A stretch of 64,000 nt of DNA from Acridotheres tristis (taxonomy: Eukaryota > Chordata > Aves > Passeriformes > Sturnidae): contig CM072899.1 in the NCBI GenBank assembly GCA_037013685.1, forward strand, positions 2,101,479 through 2,165,478. Reading direction: 5' to 3'. The notes under the pieces are model-generated. The model was not told where the DNA came from and did not search any database. It was given only the letters and a program-made list of their open reading frames with translations. Below, one piece after another: positions 34,979 through 47,035 of this stretch (positions are counted from its first letter, which is position 1; every line of letters starts with the position of its first letter). A program made the position numbers and the translations under genes.

Positions 34979-35224
34979 CAGGATGAGGGGGAATGGTTTC
35001 CCACTGCCAGGGGGGAGCAGGAGATGGGATAATGGGGTGGAATCCTTCCCTGTGAGGGTGGGAAGGGGCTGGGATGGGACTCCCAGAGAAGCTGTGATCC
35101 CTGGAAGTGTCCAAGGCCAGGCTGGACACTGGGGCTTGGAGCAGCCTGGGACAGTGGAAGGTGTCCCTGTCCCTGAAATCAGATCATCTTTACCATCCCT
35201 TCCAACCCAAACCATTCTGTGATC
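34979..35224 (+). mobile_element. CR1 LINE 3'-end fragment
   Basis: Sense orientation, about 246 bp: 'ggggaatggtttcccactgc', 'gaatccttccctgtgagggt', 'gtccaaggccaggctggac', 'ggagcagcctgggacagtgg' and 'cccttccaacccaaacc', ending 'attctgtgatcc'. It is well preserved across its length. A short deletion removes part of the 'cagctgtggctgcccctgg' segment seen in other copies. Confidence 0.95.
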
Positions 35225-37861
35225 CTCTCCAGTTGTTTTTCCTAGTGCTGAGTTAATCCTGTGGGAAATCAGTGGAATTCAAAGGGCTTTTTTCCCCCCA
35301 ACTAAACACCTAATTCAGCTCCTGTTCATCTGAAACTCGGTTTACTTTAGCAAGGCTAAAGAAATCAAGCTGTCCATCAATTATTTAAAGTGTTTGGCCC
35401 CGATCCTGGGTCCACATTTAATTTCACCACAGCCTTGAAGCTGGAATATTCCACAGCCAGAGGCTGGGGCAGGGAAATGGTTGGGAAAGAAAATTCCTGA
35501 ATTGACTTTTAGGGTGAAATGAGTTGTTTTGGGTGCTCTGAGCAGATGGTGGGGGTAGATCCAGACCTGGCTGGGCAGGGAATTAACCCTTCCACTCCCT
35601 GAGCGCGACCACCTCCATCAGCAGCCCCCTCACAAAGGGCTCTGAGCTGGACTTTGGGCAGGGATCCTGAAATACAGATGTAGAAATTAAAAAAAAAAAA
35701 AAAAAACAACACAACAGAAAACCCAAAAAAACCACCCCAAAACACAAACAAAAAAACCCCAGAATTCTATACCTGAGGTTTTTTAATCTATATAAAAATC
35801 TACTCAATGATATAAAAATAGAAGTACAGCTAACACTCCAAATCTCTGTCCTTACAGGAAGGGGAAAAATGCATTCTTCTGTTCCATGGAATTTAATTAG
35901 TTCCTAAATTTAGGTTCTGTCAGTAAAGTTACAGAGGATTCACTGCAGTTGGATTTAAATATTGGATGATATTTTATATTTCACTCAGCGCTAATGGATG
36001 ACATTACCTTCATATAGATATTGTCAAGAATTTCTGTGTGAATGCTTGGGTCTATTCATAATGTTTTAGTCAGCTAAATCATATTTGATTGCATTTAAAA
36101 AAAAAAAAATCATTCTCAGGTATTTGTTATTTGAAAGCAAGAATTCAGTGAGACCCTGAATCCCAAGAGCTGGGAAAGAATGATCTAAAGCAAAGCCACA
36201 GGTGCAAAAATAATTAAATCTTTTAAGCATCAGATAGAGTTATGATGTAATCCACAGGGGAGAAAGAAAGAAAGAAGTGCTGAAATTCCTCCTTTACCAT
36301 AAACTTATTCCTTCCAATTGCCCAGTATCTTAAAACTCAAAGTATTTGGGTAGAACTTTCTAGAAATTCCAGTATTTAAATATCTCAATATCTCTGAGCA
36401 CTTTGTGCATCTCAGTTGTTCATCTCCAGCAGAACAGCCCAGGACCAGCTCAGGAGGATTCCACAAGGACCATTACAGACCTGGGATTTGAATTCCATTC
36501 AGAGCCCACAGCAAGAGGGGTCAGACCAGTTCTCCAGTCTGGTTCTGCTGCTCCCTCGAACTGCAGAATTCCCAAGGTGTTTTCTCCTGGAGATGCTGGG
36601 TTTGGACAAAATTTAGGCCAAACTCACTCAAAAGTCACTCAGAGACAGGATGTGCCACCTCAGGCTGCTGCAGCTTGGGAGGGGTTTTATAAATCCTCAG
36701 AGAACATTCCCCCACCTCCTTTATTCATTTTTTTTGGTTGTTTTTATTGAGCAGATTCACAGAGCTCAAACTCCTTTGCAAGATCTGTGCCACACTCAGG
36801 GCTGACATCCCAGAGGGAGCAGCTGCACGGTCCAGGACTAGAAATGCCATTTTCAAATGTGACCCCAGAGTTTATTTTTGACAGATGGGATTTTCCAGGT
36901 ACAGAACTGAGCTCCTTCCATAATATCTGAACTCAATTTAAGTTTGATCTATAAGATTATTTTCATTCCAACCCCTTTGGACACTTGCAACAGCAACATT
37001 TCCCTTCTCCCTACACGGATTTAATTTGGTCGTGCACTGCAACTCTGCTTAGAAAGCTGCTTAGTGGCAATGCTTCACAAATCTGAATCAAATTTTCCTG
37101 AGTGAAATAAAATTAGTTGTCGAGGAAAGGATAATCCACTTTTCTAAGGGCAGTGTTTCCATATTTTAGGTAATGGTTTGAAAATACAATAATAACCCTA
37201 ATAATAAAATGGCTCAGAGATGCAGTGAGTGCTGATGGCAGGCTGGCTATGGGAGCTGCTCTCCAGGGATAAACTGGGAATGACTGGGAGCATTGCCTGG
37301 GCCACAAAACTACAGACTGACACCAGGAACCTCTGAACTTCCTCTAGGCCAGGATCTGCCAAGTGCTGCAGGGTCATTTGAAACTCCAGAAGTGAGAGGA
37401 CAGAGCTCACAGAGCTGCTGATGTGGCCAAAACCCTGCAGGGGTTGTGCTGAGCAGTTCCCCAGTTCTGCACAATTTCTGGGGCCCTTCTGGTGCCACTC
37501 CCACAGCTCCAACTCCCCCCACCCACTCCTCCATCTCTGCTCCCTGTTTAATTTCCTGCAGGGTGATTGCAATTGCCAAATGGACAGGCAGTTCCCTCCA
37601 CCACGAAGGGCTTGGTGATGCCCAAAATCCAAGTTCCAGGAGCTGCTGGTGGCTGCAAACATGGTCACCCTCCCAGAGCCCCAGAACACAGCCAAGTGTG
37701 AGGTCAGAGCATCATCTCAGCCTGCCCACCCCCATGCCAAGGAATTGGGCAACTCAAACAGGACTGGAACCTTCTCAGGAACTGGGGTCATGCATCAGCA
37801 AGAGAGGCAGAATCAGAAAAAAAGAGTAAGAGCAAAATCATGGCCAGGGAGATGACCTGCC
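35225..37861. other. Non-coding stretch, no gene recognised
   Basis: A-rich tract at about 35,690-35,760 (poly(A) followed by 'caaaca'/'accc' sequence), poly(A) at about 36,096-36,107, and a (GAAA)n-like tract at about 36,259-36,276. No exon or repeat family recognised. Confidence 0.5.
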
Positions 37862-38010
37862 ATGGAATTCCAGTTGGAAAAACCCTCTAAAACCATGAAG
37901 TCCAACCATTTCCCAGCACTGCCAAGGCCACCACTCTGCCATGTCCCCAAGTGCCACATCCACACAGCTTTTAAATCCCTCCAGGGATGTTCCAGCACCT
38001 CCTGCTAATG
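37862..38010 (-). mobile_element. Diverged CR1 fragment of a second subgroup
   Basis: 'ttggaaaaaccctctaaaac' then 'gaagtccaaccatttcccag', 'ccatgtccccaagtgccaca' and 'cttttaaatccctccaggga' follow the antisense order of the CR1 subgroup that reads '...gacctctaagatcatcgagtccaacc...'. This differs from the other copies in the window, and its greater divergence suggests an older insertion. Confidence 0.75.
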
Positions 38011-39583
38011 GGAAGGTGATCAAGCATCTCCTCACAGTGACAAAAATGACAGTGGTGGTCGGTGACCTGTGAGTGTCCCTGGCCATCCTGTGCTCACAGT
38101 GACATCATCAAAACTGATTAAACTTTCTCAGTCAAAGCCTGTTGTTTGTTTTGTTTATTTTTTTCCTGTGGATCTCCACTAAAAAAAATCCCTTAAAACA
38201 ATTGGATCATGTTCCCAGAAGAGCTCACAGGCTGGAGGGTTTCTATCCCCACATTCACCAGGAAAGCAGCAGTCCCAGCCAGCTGGCACGAGGGCTGTGC
38301 TCTCTCCATCCCTCTGGGAATGCCCACTCCAAACCCACACAATTTTTGTGAAAAACCCTTGGCCAGTGAGACCACACGGCTCCCAGGCTCCATTTAGCTG
38401 AGCAAGCAAGGCTGGGAACCCATTAATCTGCTGGGTGAGTTATGGTTCCCTGCAGCACCTTTTGTTCACTGTCAAGGTTCTGCAACAATGACAGATGCAG
38501 CTACAGCCAGCCCAGAACTCCAGAATTTGATCTACTAAATCATTGCAGATATTAAATGTCTCAGTGATAAGCCTGGCAAATGAATTCCTCTGGAGCTCCC
38601 ACTTGGTGCTGAACACGAGGCAGGAGGGACTCCCCACACAGTTCCCTATTGCTCCATGGAAAATTGTGCAGTGTGGCTCCCTGGAAAGGAACCAGGATCT
38701 CAGGAAAATTCACCACACAGCTTCCAGTGGCTGCTGAAGGGAGCTGCAAATCCACCTGGATAAGTGAGGCAGCACTGTGGGGCATTAGGAGCTCCCCAAT
38801 CCCAGTTTTAATGGCAGGAACTGGACATGCATATAAAATTCCCACTTACCCTAGTAAATAAACAGAAAGGACTGCAGCAAAATAAAGAACCCGGGGAACA
38901 CAGGCAGAATGCTTAAGCAGTAAGGCACAGGCAGGGTTTCAGTCTCAACCTCAGTATTAATCTTTTCTTTTTCTTTAAAACCTCCTCCTTCCTTCAGCCA
39001 CAGCAGTCAAGAAAAGTGAGCAAATTCCACCTCAGCTCATTTATAAAGAGCACGGGACTGTTCAAAGGAATCCTCACCCAAAGCAGCTTAAGGCACACAG
39101 AGGGTGGAACAATTGCCACTTCATTTTTAATTTCTCCAAATCACCATCAGATAGATGACAGTGCTCAGCACAGGAAGGAGTCTGCAGGCTCCATAAACAA
39201 TAGAGGTATTACCCATTATCACACAAGTACAAATTAGTTTGACCTTTCCAGCTTTTTTCATATGAGGCTTCCTTTTTTCCACTTGACTAGAGAAAATATT
39301 GAGTCAAGCCATGTTCTGCACTCCCTTCTCAGATGTATTTGACCAGTGTTTCTCCCCTAAATCTGCAATTAGAAGAGACCCATTAAACACTGAATTAACA
39401 TGAGGAGTTTTCTGGCTCAAGGCAGCACATTCCTGGTGCTCCCTGGGACAGCCCCAGCCTCACTCCTGGTGTTGCTCCACACCTGCTTTTCCAATGGGGG
39501 AACAATGTGGGATGTGATAATTTCCTATTCCATGGGAAGGGTTGGGAAGCAATATGAAAATGTTGTTGTGGCAGCAGAGATCA
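38011..39583. other. Non-coding stretch, no gene recognised
   Basis: No recognised gene. A 22-bp segment at 38,850-38,871 on the minus strand lies between an acceptor-like site (tttattttgctgcag) and a strong donor (GG|gtaagtggg). It is too short to judge and is noted only as a splice-site coincidence. Confidence 0.45.
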
Positions 39584-40060
39584 TCATAGAATCATGGAAT
39601 TGTTTGGCTTGAAAGGAGCATTAAAACTCATCCCATTCCACCCCTGCCATGGGCAGGGACACTTCCCACTGTCCCAGGGTGCTCCAAACCTGGCCTTGGA
39701 CACTTCCAGGGATGCAGGGGCAGCCACAGTTGCTCTGGGAATTCCAGCCTCTCCCCACCCTCACAGGAAGGGATTTATTCCCAATATCCCATATAATTCT
39801 GCCCTCTGGCACTGGGAAGCCATTCCCTGTGTCCTGTCCCTCCATCCCTTGTCCCCAGTCCCTCCTCAGCTCTTCTGGATCCCTTTTAGGTTCTGAGCTC
39901 TCCCTGGAGCTTCTCCTTTCCAGGTGAGCTCCCCCAGCTCCCCCAGCCTGGCTCCAGAGGGGCTCCACCCTTGGAGCAGCTCTGTCACCTCCTCTGGATT
40001 TGCTCCAGCACCTCCCTGGCTTTTCTGTGCTGAGAACACCAGAGCAGAGAGGGAAGGATG
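39584..40060 (-). mobile_element. Long CR1 LINE 3' fragment
   Basis: Antisense, about 475 bp: the terminus at 'tcatagaatcatggaattg', then 'ccctgccatgggcaggg', 'ccaaacctggccttggacac', 'ctctgccctctggcactgg', 'agctcttctggatccctttt' and 'tgctccagcacctccctggc'. It includes the upstream part of the 3' untranslated region that shorter copies lack. Open frames here on both strands are by-products. Confidence 0.94.
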
Positions 40061-40720
40061 CTCAGCTCCTTCCACCCCTGCCTGCCACAACAAACCTGCC
40101 TGATCCCATGAGAACTGAGCCCCGTGGATTTAGGGACTGGATTAACACCAAGCTCTCCTTGTACAGACACATGTACATCCCCAGGAAGCCTTTGCATGTC
40201 CCCAGGCAGGAGAGTGGCACAGAGAAACGATCCCTTGTGCCAAGAACTCCCAGGAGAGCTTCCCTGGACAGGCTGTGCACGCCCTGCTCCCAGACACATC
40301 CCTGCGAGGTTTAAAATCATTCCTCATGGATAATCAGCGCTTTCTGTCAGTGACTTGGAACGTGCTGGATGCAGCACAGGAATCCTCTGGCTCTCCTGAT
40401 CATTCTGTGAGGAAGCCAAAGGAGCTGGGGAGAAGCAGGCAGAGGGTGATGCTGAGCCAGCCACAAACCCTGTACCTGTCAGCCAAAACGTGGGAGGAGC
40501 TGCTGCACCGGGCTGGGCAAAGAAACTGGGAAAACAGCAGGTGGAGAAGCAGGGAAAGCAAAGAGGACACAGAGCACGGAATCCTGACAATGACAGATAT
40601 TCCTGGGAGAATTTTGATGCATTCTTGTGTCAATTCCTCAGAATTAGGGACGCTGAGAAAATGATAGTGCAGCAATTGGGGTTAGAGGTGTTAAATCCCC
40701 TACCCAGCTAAAGAATTGTC
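40061..40720. other. Non-coding stretch before the minisatellite
   Basis: Moderately G/C-rich sequence without recognised genes. Open frames on both strands (up to 129 codons) lack domains. Confidence 0.45.
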
Positions 40721-41180
40721 CTGCCTTATCCCAGGGCATGGAGCACGGCACTGCCCTATCCCAGGGCATGGAGCAGGGTGTTCCCCTGGGCACTGCCCTA
40801 TCCCAGGGCATGGAGCAGGGTTGTTCCCCTGGGCACTGCCCTATCCCAGGGCATGGAGCAGAGTGTTCCCCATGTCACTGCCCTATCCCAGGGGATGGAG
40901 CAGGGTGTTCCCCTGGGCACTGCCCTATCCCAGGGCATGGAGCAGGGCACTGCCCTATCCCAGGGCATGGAGCAGGGTTGTTCCCCTGGGCACTGCCCTA
41001 TCCCAGGGCATGGAGCAGGGCACTGCCATATCCCAGGGGATGGAGCAGGGTGCTCCCCTGGCTCCCAGGGGATGGAGCAGGGTGTTTCCCTGGCTCCCAG
41101 GGCATGGAGCAGGGTGTTCCCCTGGCTCCCAGGCCATGGAGCAGGGTGTTCCCCTGGCTCCCAGGCCATGGAGCAGTTCC
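40721..41180 (+). repeat. Minisatellite, ~42-bp unit with shorter variants
   Basis: Units read 'ctatcccagggcatggagca' plus 'gggtgttcccctgggcactg'. Some copies are shortened to about 24-30 bp by losing the second half. From about 41,050 the unit changes to a 33-bp form with 'cctggctcccaggccatgg'. The main unit lengths are multiples of 3, so plus frames read continuously (up to 213 codons) as repeats such as ALPYPRAWSRVFPW. This is not a gene. Confidence 0.95.
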
Positions 41181-43569
41181 CAGTGCTCCGGGATGCTCCA
41201 TGGGATCAGAGCTGTGGGCTGAGTGCTGCCACCCTGTGGGACCCGTGTCGCTCCTGCCTGTGCCTGGCACTGCCGGGATGCTCAGCACACACCTGAGCTT
41301 GGGAAGCTGGCAGGGCTCAGGAGCCAAATCCAGCTGTTCCCAGACAAGCACAACACGCTGGGATAATCCTGACAGCTAATTTAGGAGCTGAGGATGTTTA
41401 TAAACAGGATTTAGAACAAAGAGTTCTGAGCAGAATAAGAACAAATGTTGTAATTCAGGCTCATTTGTAAGGCAAAGGTAACTGATGAATTTACACAATC
41501 CCTGTTTACTCACACGGATCCAGGCCTGGGTGGAAATGCTGCTCTGTGCATCACTAACAGCAGATTCAGGCTGAAATCACTCTTCTGCTGAGCTTCATAT
41601 TTCATTCATTTCTGCTTCCAGCTATACATGCACAACAGAGGGCATGATACATCTCCCTAATTGAACAATACAGATCAATTAAATATGAAAAGTTGTTCTT
41701 GGACTGAAACCCTCTTAGGCAAATGTTCTGCTCTTATGCTAAGTAACTCTTTTAAAAAGCTGGGAGTTGAGTGCTGTTCAGAGGGGGGTTTATTTTTTTA
41801 TTTTTTTTTTAAGACTGGAAGACAAAGCCCAAAAAGACTCATCCATTCATTCATGACAAGAGGAGAGAGATTTGACCACTGAGCAAAAGGTAGCAGCGAA
41901 TAAAAACCATCTTATTTGATGGTTCCTCCGTGCTGTTTGTGTGAGGTTCAGAACCCCCTGTGCTCTGCAGAGATCACCCAAACCACGGGTCAAACTGGAC
42001 AAAGATCTCTCTGCTCCAGGTTTTCCAGCTATAGCTGGAAAGGTGTAAAAATGAGCGATGGGAATCATTATCAGGAGCCAGGGAGCAGGGAAAGAAAGCT
42101 CAGCCCTGAGCAGCCCCAGCAGCCCTGGGGCTCTCCCCGATGGCTTTTTGGGTTCCCCCATCACTGGGAGCACAGAGATGCAAATGGGTTTTGTTGTCTG
42201 GAAGTGTTCCCCGTGATGGGAATAAAAGGAGTTGAATGAGCAATGCTCTTACAGATGGGTTAAAATCACACAGGTAGGTTATTGCTGTGCAGCACCTTCA
42301 TTCACATTAAATCACCCTCCACAAGAGAGGTTTTTCCACCACAATCACCCGGGATGTCCTTCCTTCCCCTTCCTAGGCTCTAATTAAATGCAATGACCTG
42401 CTAAGCCTTATGTAAATTGGACTTAAACACCACATCTCTTCCTCGGCTAAACATTTATATAAATAAATGATAAACACAGATTTCGCCCGAGGCCAACAAA
42501 GATACAACACTGACAGAACTTGTGGAAGAGCAAATCAGTCTGGAGTTAGGAGCAGCTCAGCTCAGGGTCTGCTGGAAATCTGCAGAAAACCAAGATTAAC
42601 TGTTGGGCTTTCAAGCACATCTTGCTCTCAACAAGAATTAGAGAAAGTCCACAGGAGAGGGTTGAGTCTCACTGAATACAAAAACCAAAGAGGAGAAAAG
42701 GTGGAGAAGAACCATCCTGGTGCTTTTCTTTCATCTTTAACTTATCTCAGGAGAACCTTGGTACTGGCTAGACCCTAACATGAAGAAGGATGTCTGGCCA
42801 GATCTGACACAGCTCCAGCAAGCCCTCAAGGAATACAGAATCAACAGCTGAGCAACTGGGAGCTTGAGGAAGAATTAATAGAAGAAACAAACGTGGCACA
42901 ACCTCATTTTTGAAACCTTTAACACAATTTTTAAGCCAAATCCCTGCCATTTTGAAAATGAAGTGGTTGCAGATTTTTTTTTTTTTGAGGCCTTCTGAAC
43001 TGCAATAAGTGCATCACTTACCTCACTGCAGGCCACATGCTGATACATCTGTGCTGTGATTACGACCCTAAGCAAAAATCCCAATTTCTGTTGCAGAGGC
43101 AAAACTTCCCCCCCTTCTGCTCCACCTTCCTAGAGCTGAACTCTGCACATGACAGCCACCAGATTGTTTGCAAAATGCTTTGACCCTGATGGTTCTGAGG
43201 GCTTGACTTTCATTGACCCAGCAACTAAAAGCACCCCAATATCTCATTCTTTTTCTTGGGGTCGGGTTGGGTTAGATTTTCACCCTGCACATTGAGATCA
43301 AACAACTGCAGCCAGGGAACAGCAAAGCACGGAGTTATTTCCCAACATGCACACATTCAGAACCCTGTTTAGTGCACAAAACACTGCTCTCTTGGTTCAT
43401 AAGGAATGTGGAGCTCGTTTGGGTTAAGATGAGAAGCAGATTTGACACAGATTTGACACATTTCCTTCGAGTATCCCCAGATTTGGTGTCTGCCGGGAGC
43501 AGGAGGCAGGGAAGAGCTGTGCACTGGCGTGAAGCACTAAATCAGCAGGGTGTCATCATTAGATATTTG
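41181..43569. other. Non-coding stretch, no gene recognised
   Basis: Unique-looking sequence with T tracts at about 41,790-41,810 and 42,975-42,986. No repeat family or exon recognised. Confidence 0.5.
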
Positions 43570-43800
43570 CTTTGCTAATAACAAAGAAGAATGAATCACT
43601 CCTGTCACGACAGTGATATCTGCACTGGGGTAAGCGGCGTGGCAGATCAGGGTGAGGCTGTGTGCGAGTGTCAGCCTCGGCAGCACGCCTGCCCAGCGCT
43701 CGCAGCTGACATCTGTGGATTTTGGGGTGATTCACGGCACTTTGCCGCGTTTGTGATTACCTTCCTGTCAGGGGCTGCACATCACTCACCCAGCCAGCAG
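43570..43800. promoter_or_regulatory. Possible conserved non-coding segment
   Basis: Repeat-free, with locally raised CpG and words such as 'tgtcacgacagtgatatc' and 'ggtgattcacggcac'. A 139-codon open frame (43,591-44,010) has no recognised domain. Weak, composition-based call. Confidence 0.2.
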
Positions 43801-46340
43801 CACAGACTCCCCACGGGAAGGGAAGATCGCCCAGCTGTTGCACCGAAGGCTCTTCAAGGAGAGCTGAGTGCTGTGTGTGACAGCGGGGCTGAGCACCAGG
43901 GCAGCAGCACATCAAAGGACACAGGGGCTGCTCCTGCAGACACTCCACCAGGTCATTCCAGGCCACACAGGGGACGTGTGGGAAGAAACCCCAGACTTGC
44001 TCTATTCTAACGGGGGCTAAAAATAGACCTGTGATGATTTATGAACTTTCAAAGGCAGCAGAGTATTTTTAAGCAGCAGCAGCTTCTCCTGCTCCGTCTG
44101 CATCCCGGGAGCTGCCTGCTCGGCGCCAGGGCTGTGTCCACCCTGCCCTGATGGGAACCAGCCCCTCCAGAATGCTCACCAAACTGAATTAAACAAGACC
44201 ACAAGAGCAAATAAAAAGGCAGTGATCTATCCATCTCCTGGGTATTATCCTTCCTTCACTCTGCCTCATCTTTACCTCTGAGTTTTAAATATTCTTTTTT
44301 TTTTTTTTTTTTTTTTTAAATCAAGTTAACTCCACGGAACAGAAGCCAAGGTAAATAAATCACGTGGCACCAGAATATTGACAAAATTACTCTCAAGTTC
44401 TGCATCTCTGGGAGAAATTTTATGTGAGCTCACCCCTGATTTCCAGCTGTCCCTGATGGGGTAACACAGGAGTGAGTTTGAAACCAAGGAAATGTTAACT
44501 CCAGTGAATAAAGACCTGGACAGCAACAGGAAAGACTTTCATGCATGAAGAGGTCCAAGTTTGGGAACCAAGGTGGGCTCTCAGCAGCTGCTCTCTGGCT
44601 GCCACTGCTGCTGTCCTTCCCTCGGGAATAAAAGCTCCTCAGCCAAGGGCTGAAAATCAGCACTCAGCAATCAAGGAATCAAGCACTGGAGGGATTAACA
44701 CTGGAAAATCAACGCAGGACACCCTGCAGAAGGATGGCTGAGGTCTCAGAGACACCCACTCCATGCCAGAGGTGTCCTTGTGGCCCTGGGAGAGGTCACC
44801 CCTCACCCCTCCCACCACACAGACCCCACTGAAGGCACACCTGCCCTCCTCAGGCATCCCTGCTGAGCTCAGGTGAGGTGCTGGCAGCTCCACACATCCC
44901 GTGTCACCCATGGAAAGCCAGGCTTTGCAGGCTGCAGCATCTCAGCCCATTTTCCTGGAGGCTGCCTGCACAGGTGAGCTGCTCCTCTGCTGTCATTCAC
45001 ATTCCCAACACACGTTTTGTCATTGTGGAGAGCAGAACAAGCTTAAAATTCTGGGAGCGCCAGACGGGCTGGGAGAGAGCTCAGCTCCACTGCAGAAGGA
45101 TGGCAAAATCCTTCCAATTCCAGAGTTTTACCAGGATCATTCAACTCCCAACTACCTGCAGGCACACCCTGCTTCCCTCCACTCTCACCACCCAAAAGCT
45201 GTGGGTGTTTGGGGCAGGAGACCCTCAGAGCCTCCCAAAAGGTGATGTTTAGAAACACACCCGGAGTTTGGGGTGGTTTCCTGCCAAAGGGACGCTTCCT
45301 GAAACCCCCCAAAATCTTGTCAGGTGGGTTCAGCCGTGCCCAGAGTTCAGCACGGGAGGGAGAGGTTGCTGCTGGCCAGTGGAAGCCATTGCCTCCAGCA
45401 GGCTGCCAAGGGAAATTAGCAGTGTGCACACCTCTAAATGAGGCTGTACAGCAAGGAAAGAGGGATTAGCCATGTAAAGTAAGTCCTTTTGGTATTAGAT
45501 TAAAGAGGGGAGGTGACTTTGAAGGATTATTCAAGAGCCATTTAAGCAGTTTTCAGGGACTTACAAACGCACGGTAAAAATGCAGCTCCTCGGGTCCAGA
45601 AAAGAAGAAAAATTCAGTTTCCCGGCCAGGAAAGCAGCAGAAAAAGCTTCTGGGGGACCCCGTTAAGTGCAGACCCCCAGCATCCTGCTCCCCAGGCTCG
45701 GTGCTGGCGGTGGAGCCCGGCTGCAGCATCACCTGCACACCTGGGCTGGAGCTGCTGCAGGAGCCAGAGGCACCAGGGAAGGGGCTCCGGCAGCCACGGG
45801 GACGGGTCACGGCACCCCCGGGCTCCCTGCCAGCGCGGGGGCACAGCCAGACACCCACCCACTGTGGGACAGGGGCTGCTGGATGTCGGAAAGGAGCGCC
45901 GGAGTATCGCGACCATCGCAGGATGAGCTGTCACCAGTCCCTGCTCACACCTCAGTGATTTATCCGCGGGGATGCAGGTCCTGAACCGAGCCATGGAAAC
46001 CGCAGGATGGGCAAGCACAACCACAAAAATGGACTTTTGTCCCTGCTTTCCCGCACCTCAGGGTGCCTCATCAACATGCTGGCTCTTAATCCTCTGCCCA
46101 CATTAATCCAGCGAGGGGAGAGGAATACGTGGCTCCAAGACATCAGACTGCTCTATCGAACGAGCCCTCCTCGGGAAATAAAAAAGCCCCTCTTTGGCTT
46201 AGCCTAAACGGTGACGGGTAATTAGTATGGAAGATACAAACTATTGCCACTTGTTATGCAAGCAGCATCCTTTAATTTGTAGTTTCGAGAGCAAGCCGCT
46301 CCTGTCTGGGATAAATAAAACAACACGCTGCGGTATGTTG
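43801..46340. other. Non-coding stretch approaching the CpG island
   Basis: Contains a T tract (44,295-44,317) and increasing G/C content from about 45,550. The segment at about 46,180-46,330 ('gggtaattagtatgg', 'ttgttatgcaagcagc') is repeat-free and may be a promoter-proximal regulatory element. No gene recognised. Confidence 0.45.
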
Positions 46341-46486
46341 CTCACGACACGGGAGCAGCAGCAGCAGCGTGGGGAAAGCGAAAGGAAAGGAGCTCCAACT
46401 CCAGCCGGGAACGCGGCTGGAGCCAGCGAAAAGTTCTGCGTGCGCCTGGAGCAGCCAGGCGGGAGCATCCCCGCGCCCGCACTCCG

Positions 46487-46772
46487 GGATGGCCGCACTC
46501 ACTCCGGGATGCTCCGGGATTCACACCGGGGATGATCCCGCACTCACACCGGGGATGATCCCGCATTCACACCGGGGATGATCCCGCACTCACACCGGGA
46601 TGCACCCACATTCACCCCGGGGATGCTCCGGCACTCACCCGGGGATGATCCCGCACTCACCCCGGGGATGATCCCGCACTCACCCCGGGGACGATCCCGC
46701 ACTCACCCCGGGGACGATCCCGCACTCACTCCGGGGACGATCCCGCACTCACACCGGGATGCTCCCGCTCCG
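46487..46772 (+). repeat. Tandem repeat, ~23-bp unit, inside the CpG island
   Basis: About twelve imperfect copies of 'ccggggatgatcccgcactcac'-type units, with ggatgatcc/ggacgatcc and shortened ggatgctcc variants. Each unit carries two or more CpGs, so the array contributes much of the CpG count of the island's left half. The unit is near-palindromic around 'gggatgatccc'. Confidence 0.92.
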
Positions 46773-47020
46773 TGTCCGGGGGCCCGCAGCCACCCCCACC
46801 CGGGCCAGCTCCGCGCCCCGCGGCAGCTCCGCGCTCCGGGGACACCGATGGGACCCCTCCGGCCCCGCATCCCCTCCGGCCGCGCATCCCCTCCGCCGGC
46901 TCCGCAGCTCCTTCCCCCGCGCCGCAGCCTCGCTTACAAATTCCTCATTTATTCCCATTTTCCTTTAAACCCCGTTTCAAATCTGCCTCCCTTCCTCGCC
47001 GTGCCGAGCCGATCCGATCC

Positions 47021-47035
47021 GCGCTTACCTGTGCG
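47021..47035 (-). other. Strong splice donor, minus strand
   Basis: The minus-strand sequence CGCACAG|GTAAGCGC is close to the ideal vertebrate donor, with the exon ending at 47,029. A minus-strand ATG lies about 25 bases upstream (about 47,052). In that frame only about seven residues would precede the splice. If real, it defines a first exon inside the CpG island and a transcript running towards position 1. The first intron could then extend to the candidate exon at 10.1 kb or past the window. Confidence 0.5.

Noticed and set aside
38850..38871. 22-bp minus-strand microexon-like segment with a strong gtaagt donor
   Set aside because: Too short to test for coding potential. Similar acceptor-donor pairs appear elsewhere by chance (for example about 16,955-16,986), so it is not listed as a feature.
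40716..41379. Plus-strand open frames of 168-213 codons
   Set aside because: Encoded by the 42-bp minisatellite, whose unit is a multiple of three. Repetitive peptide with no known domain.
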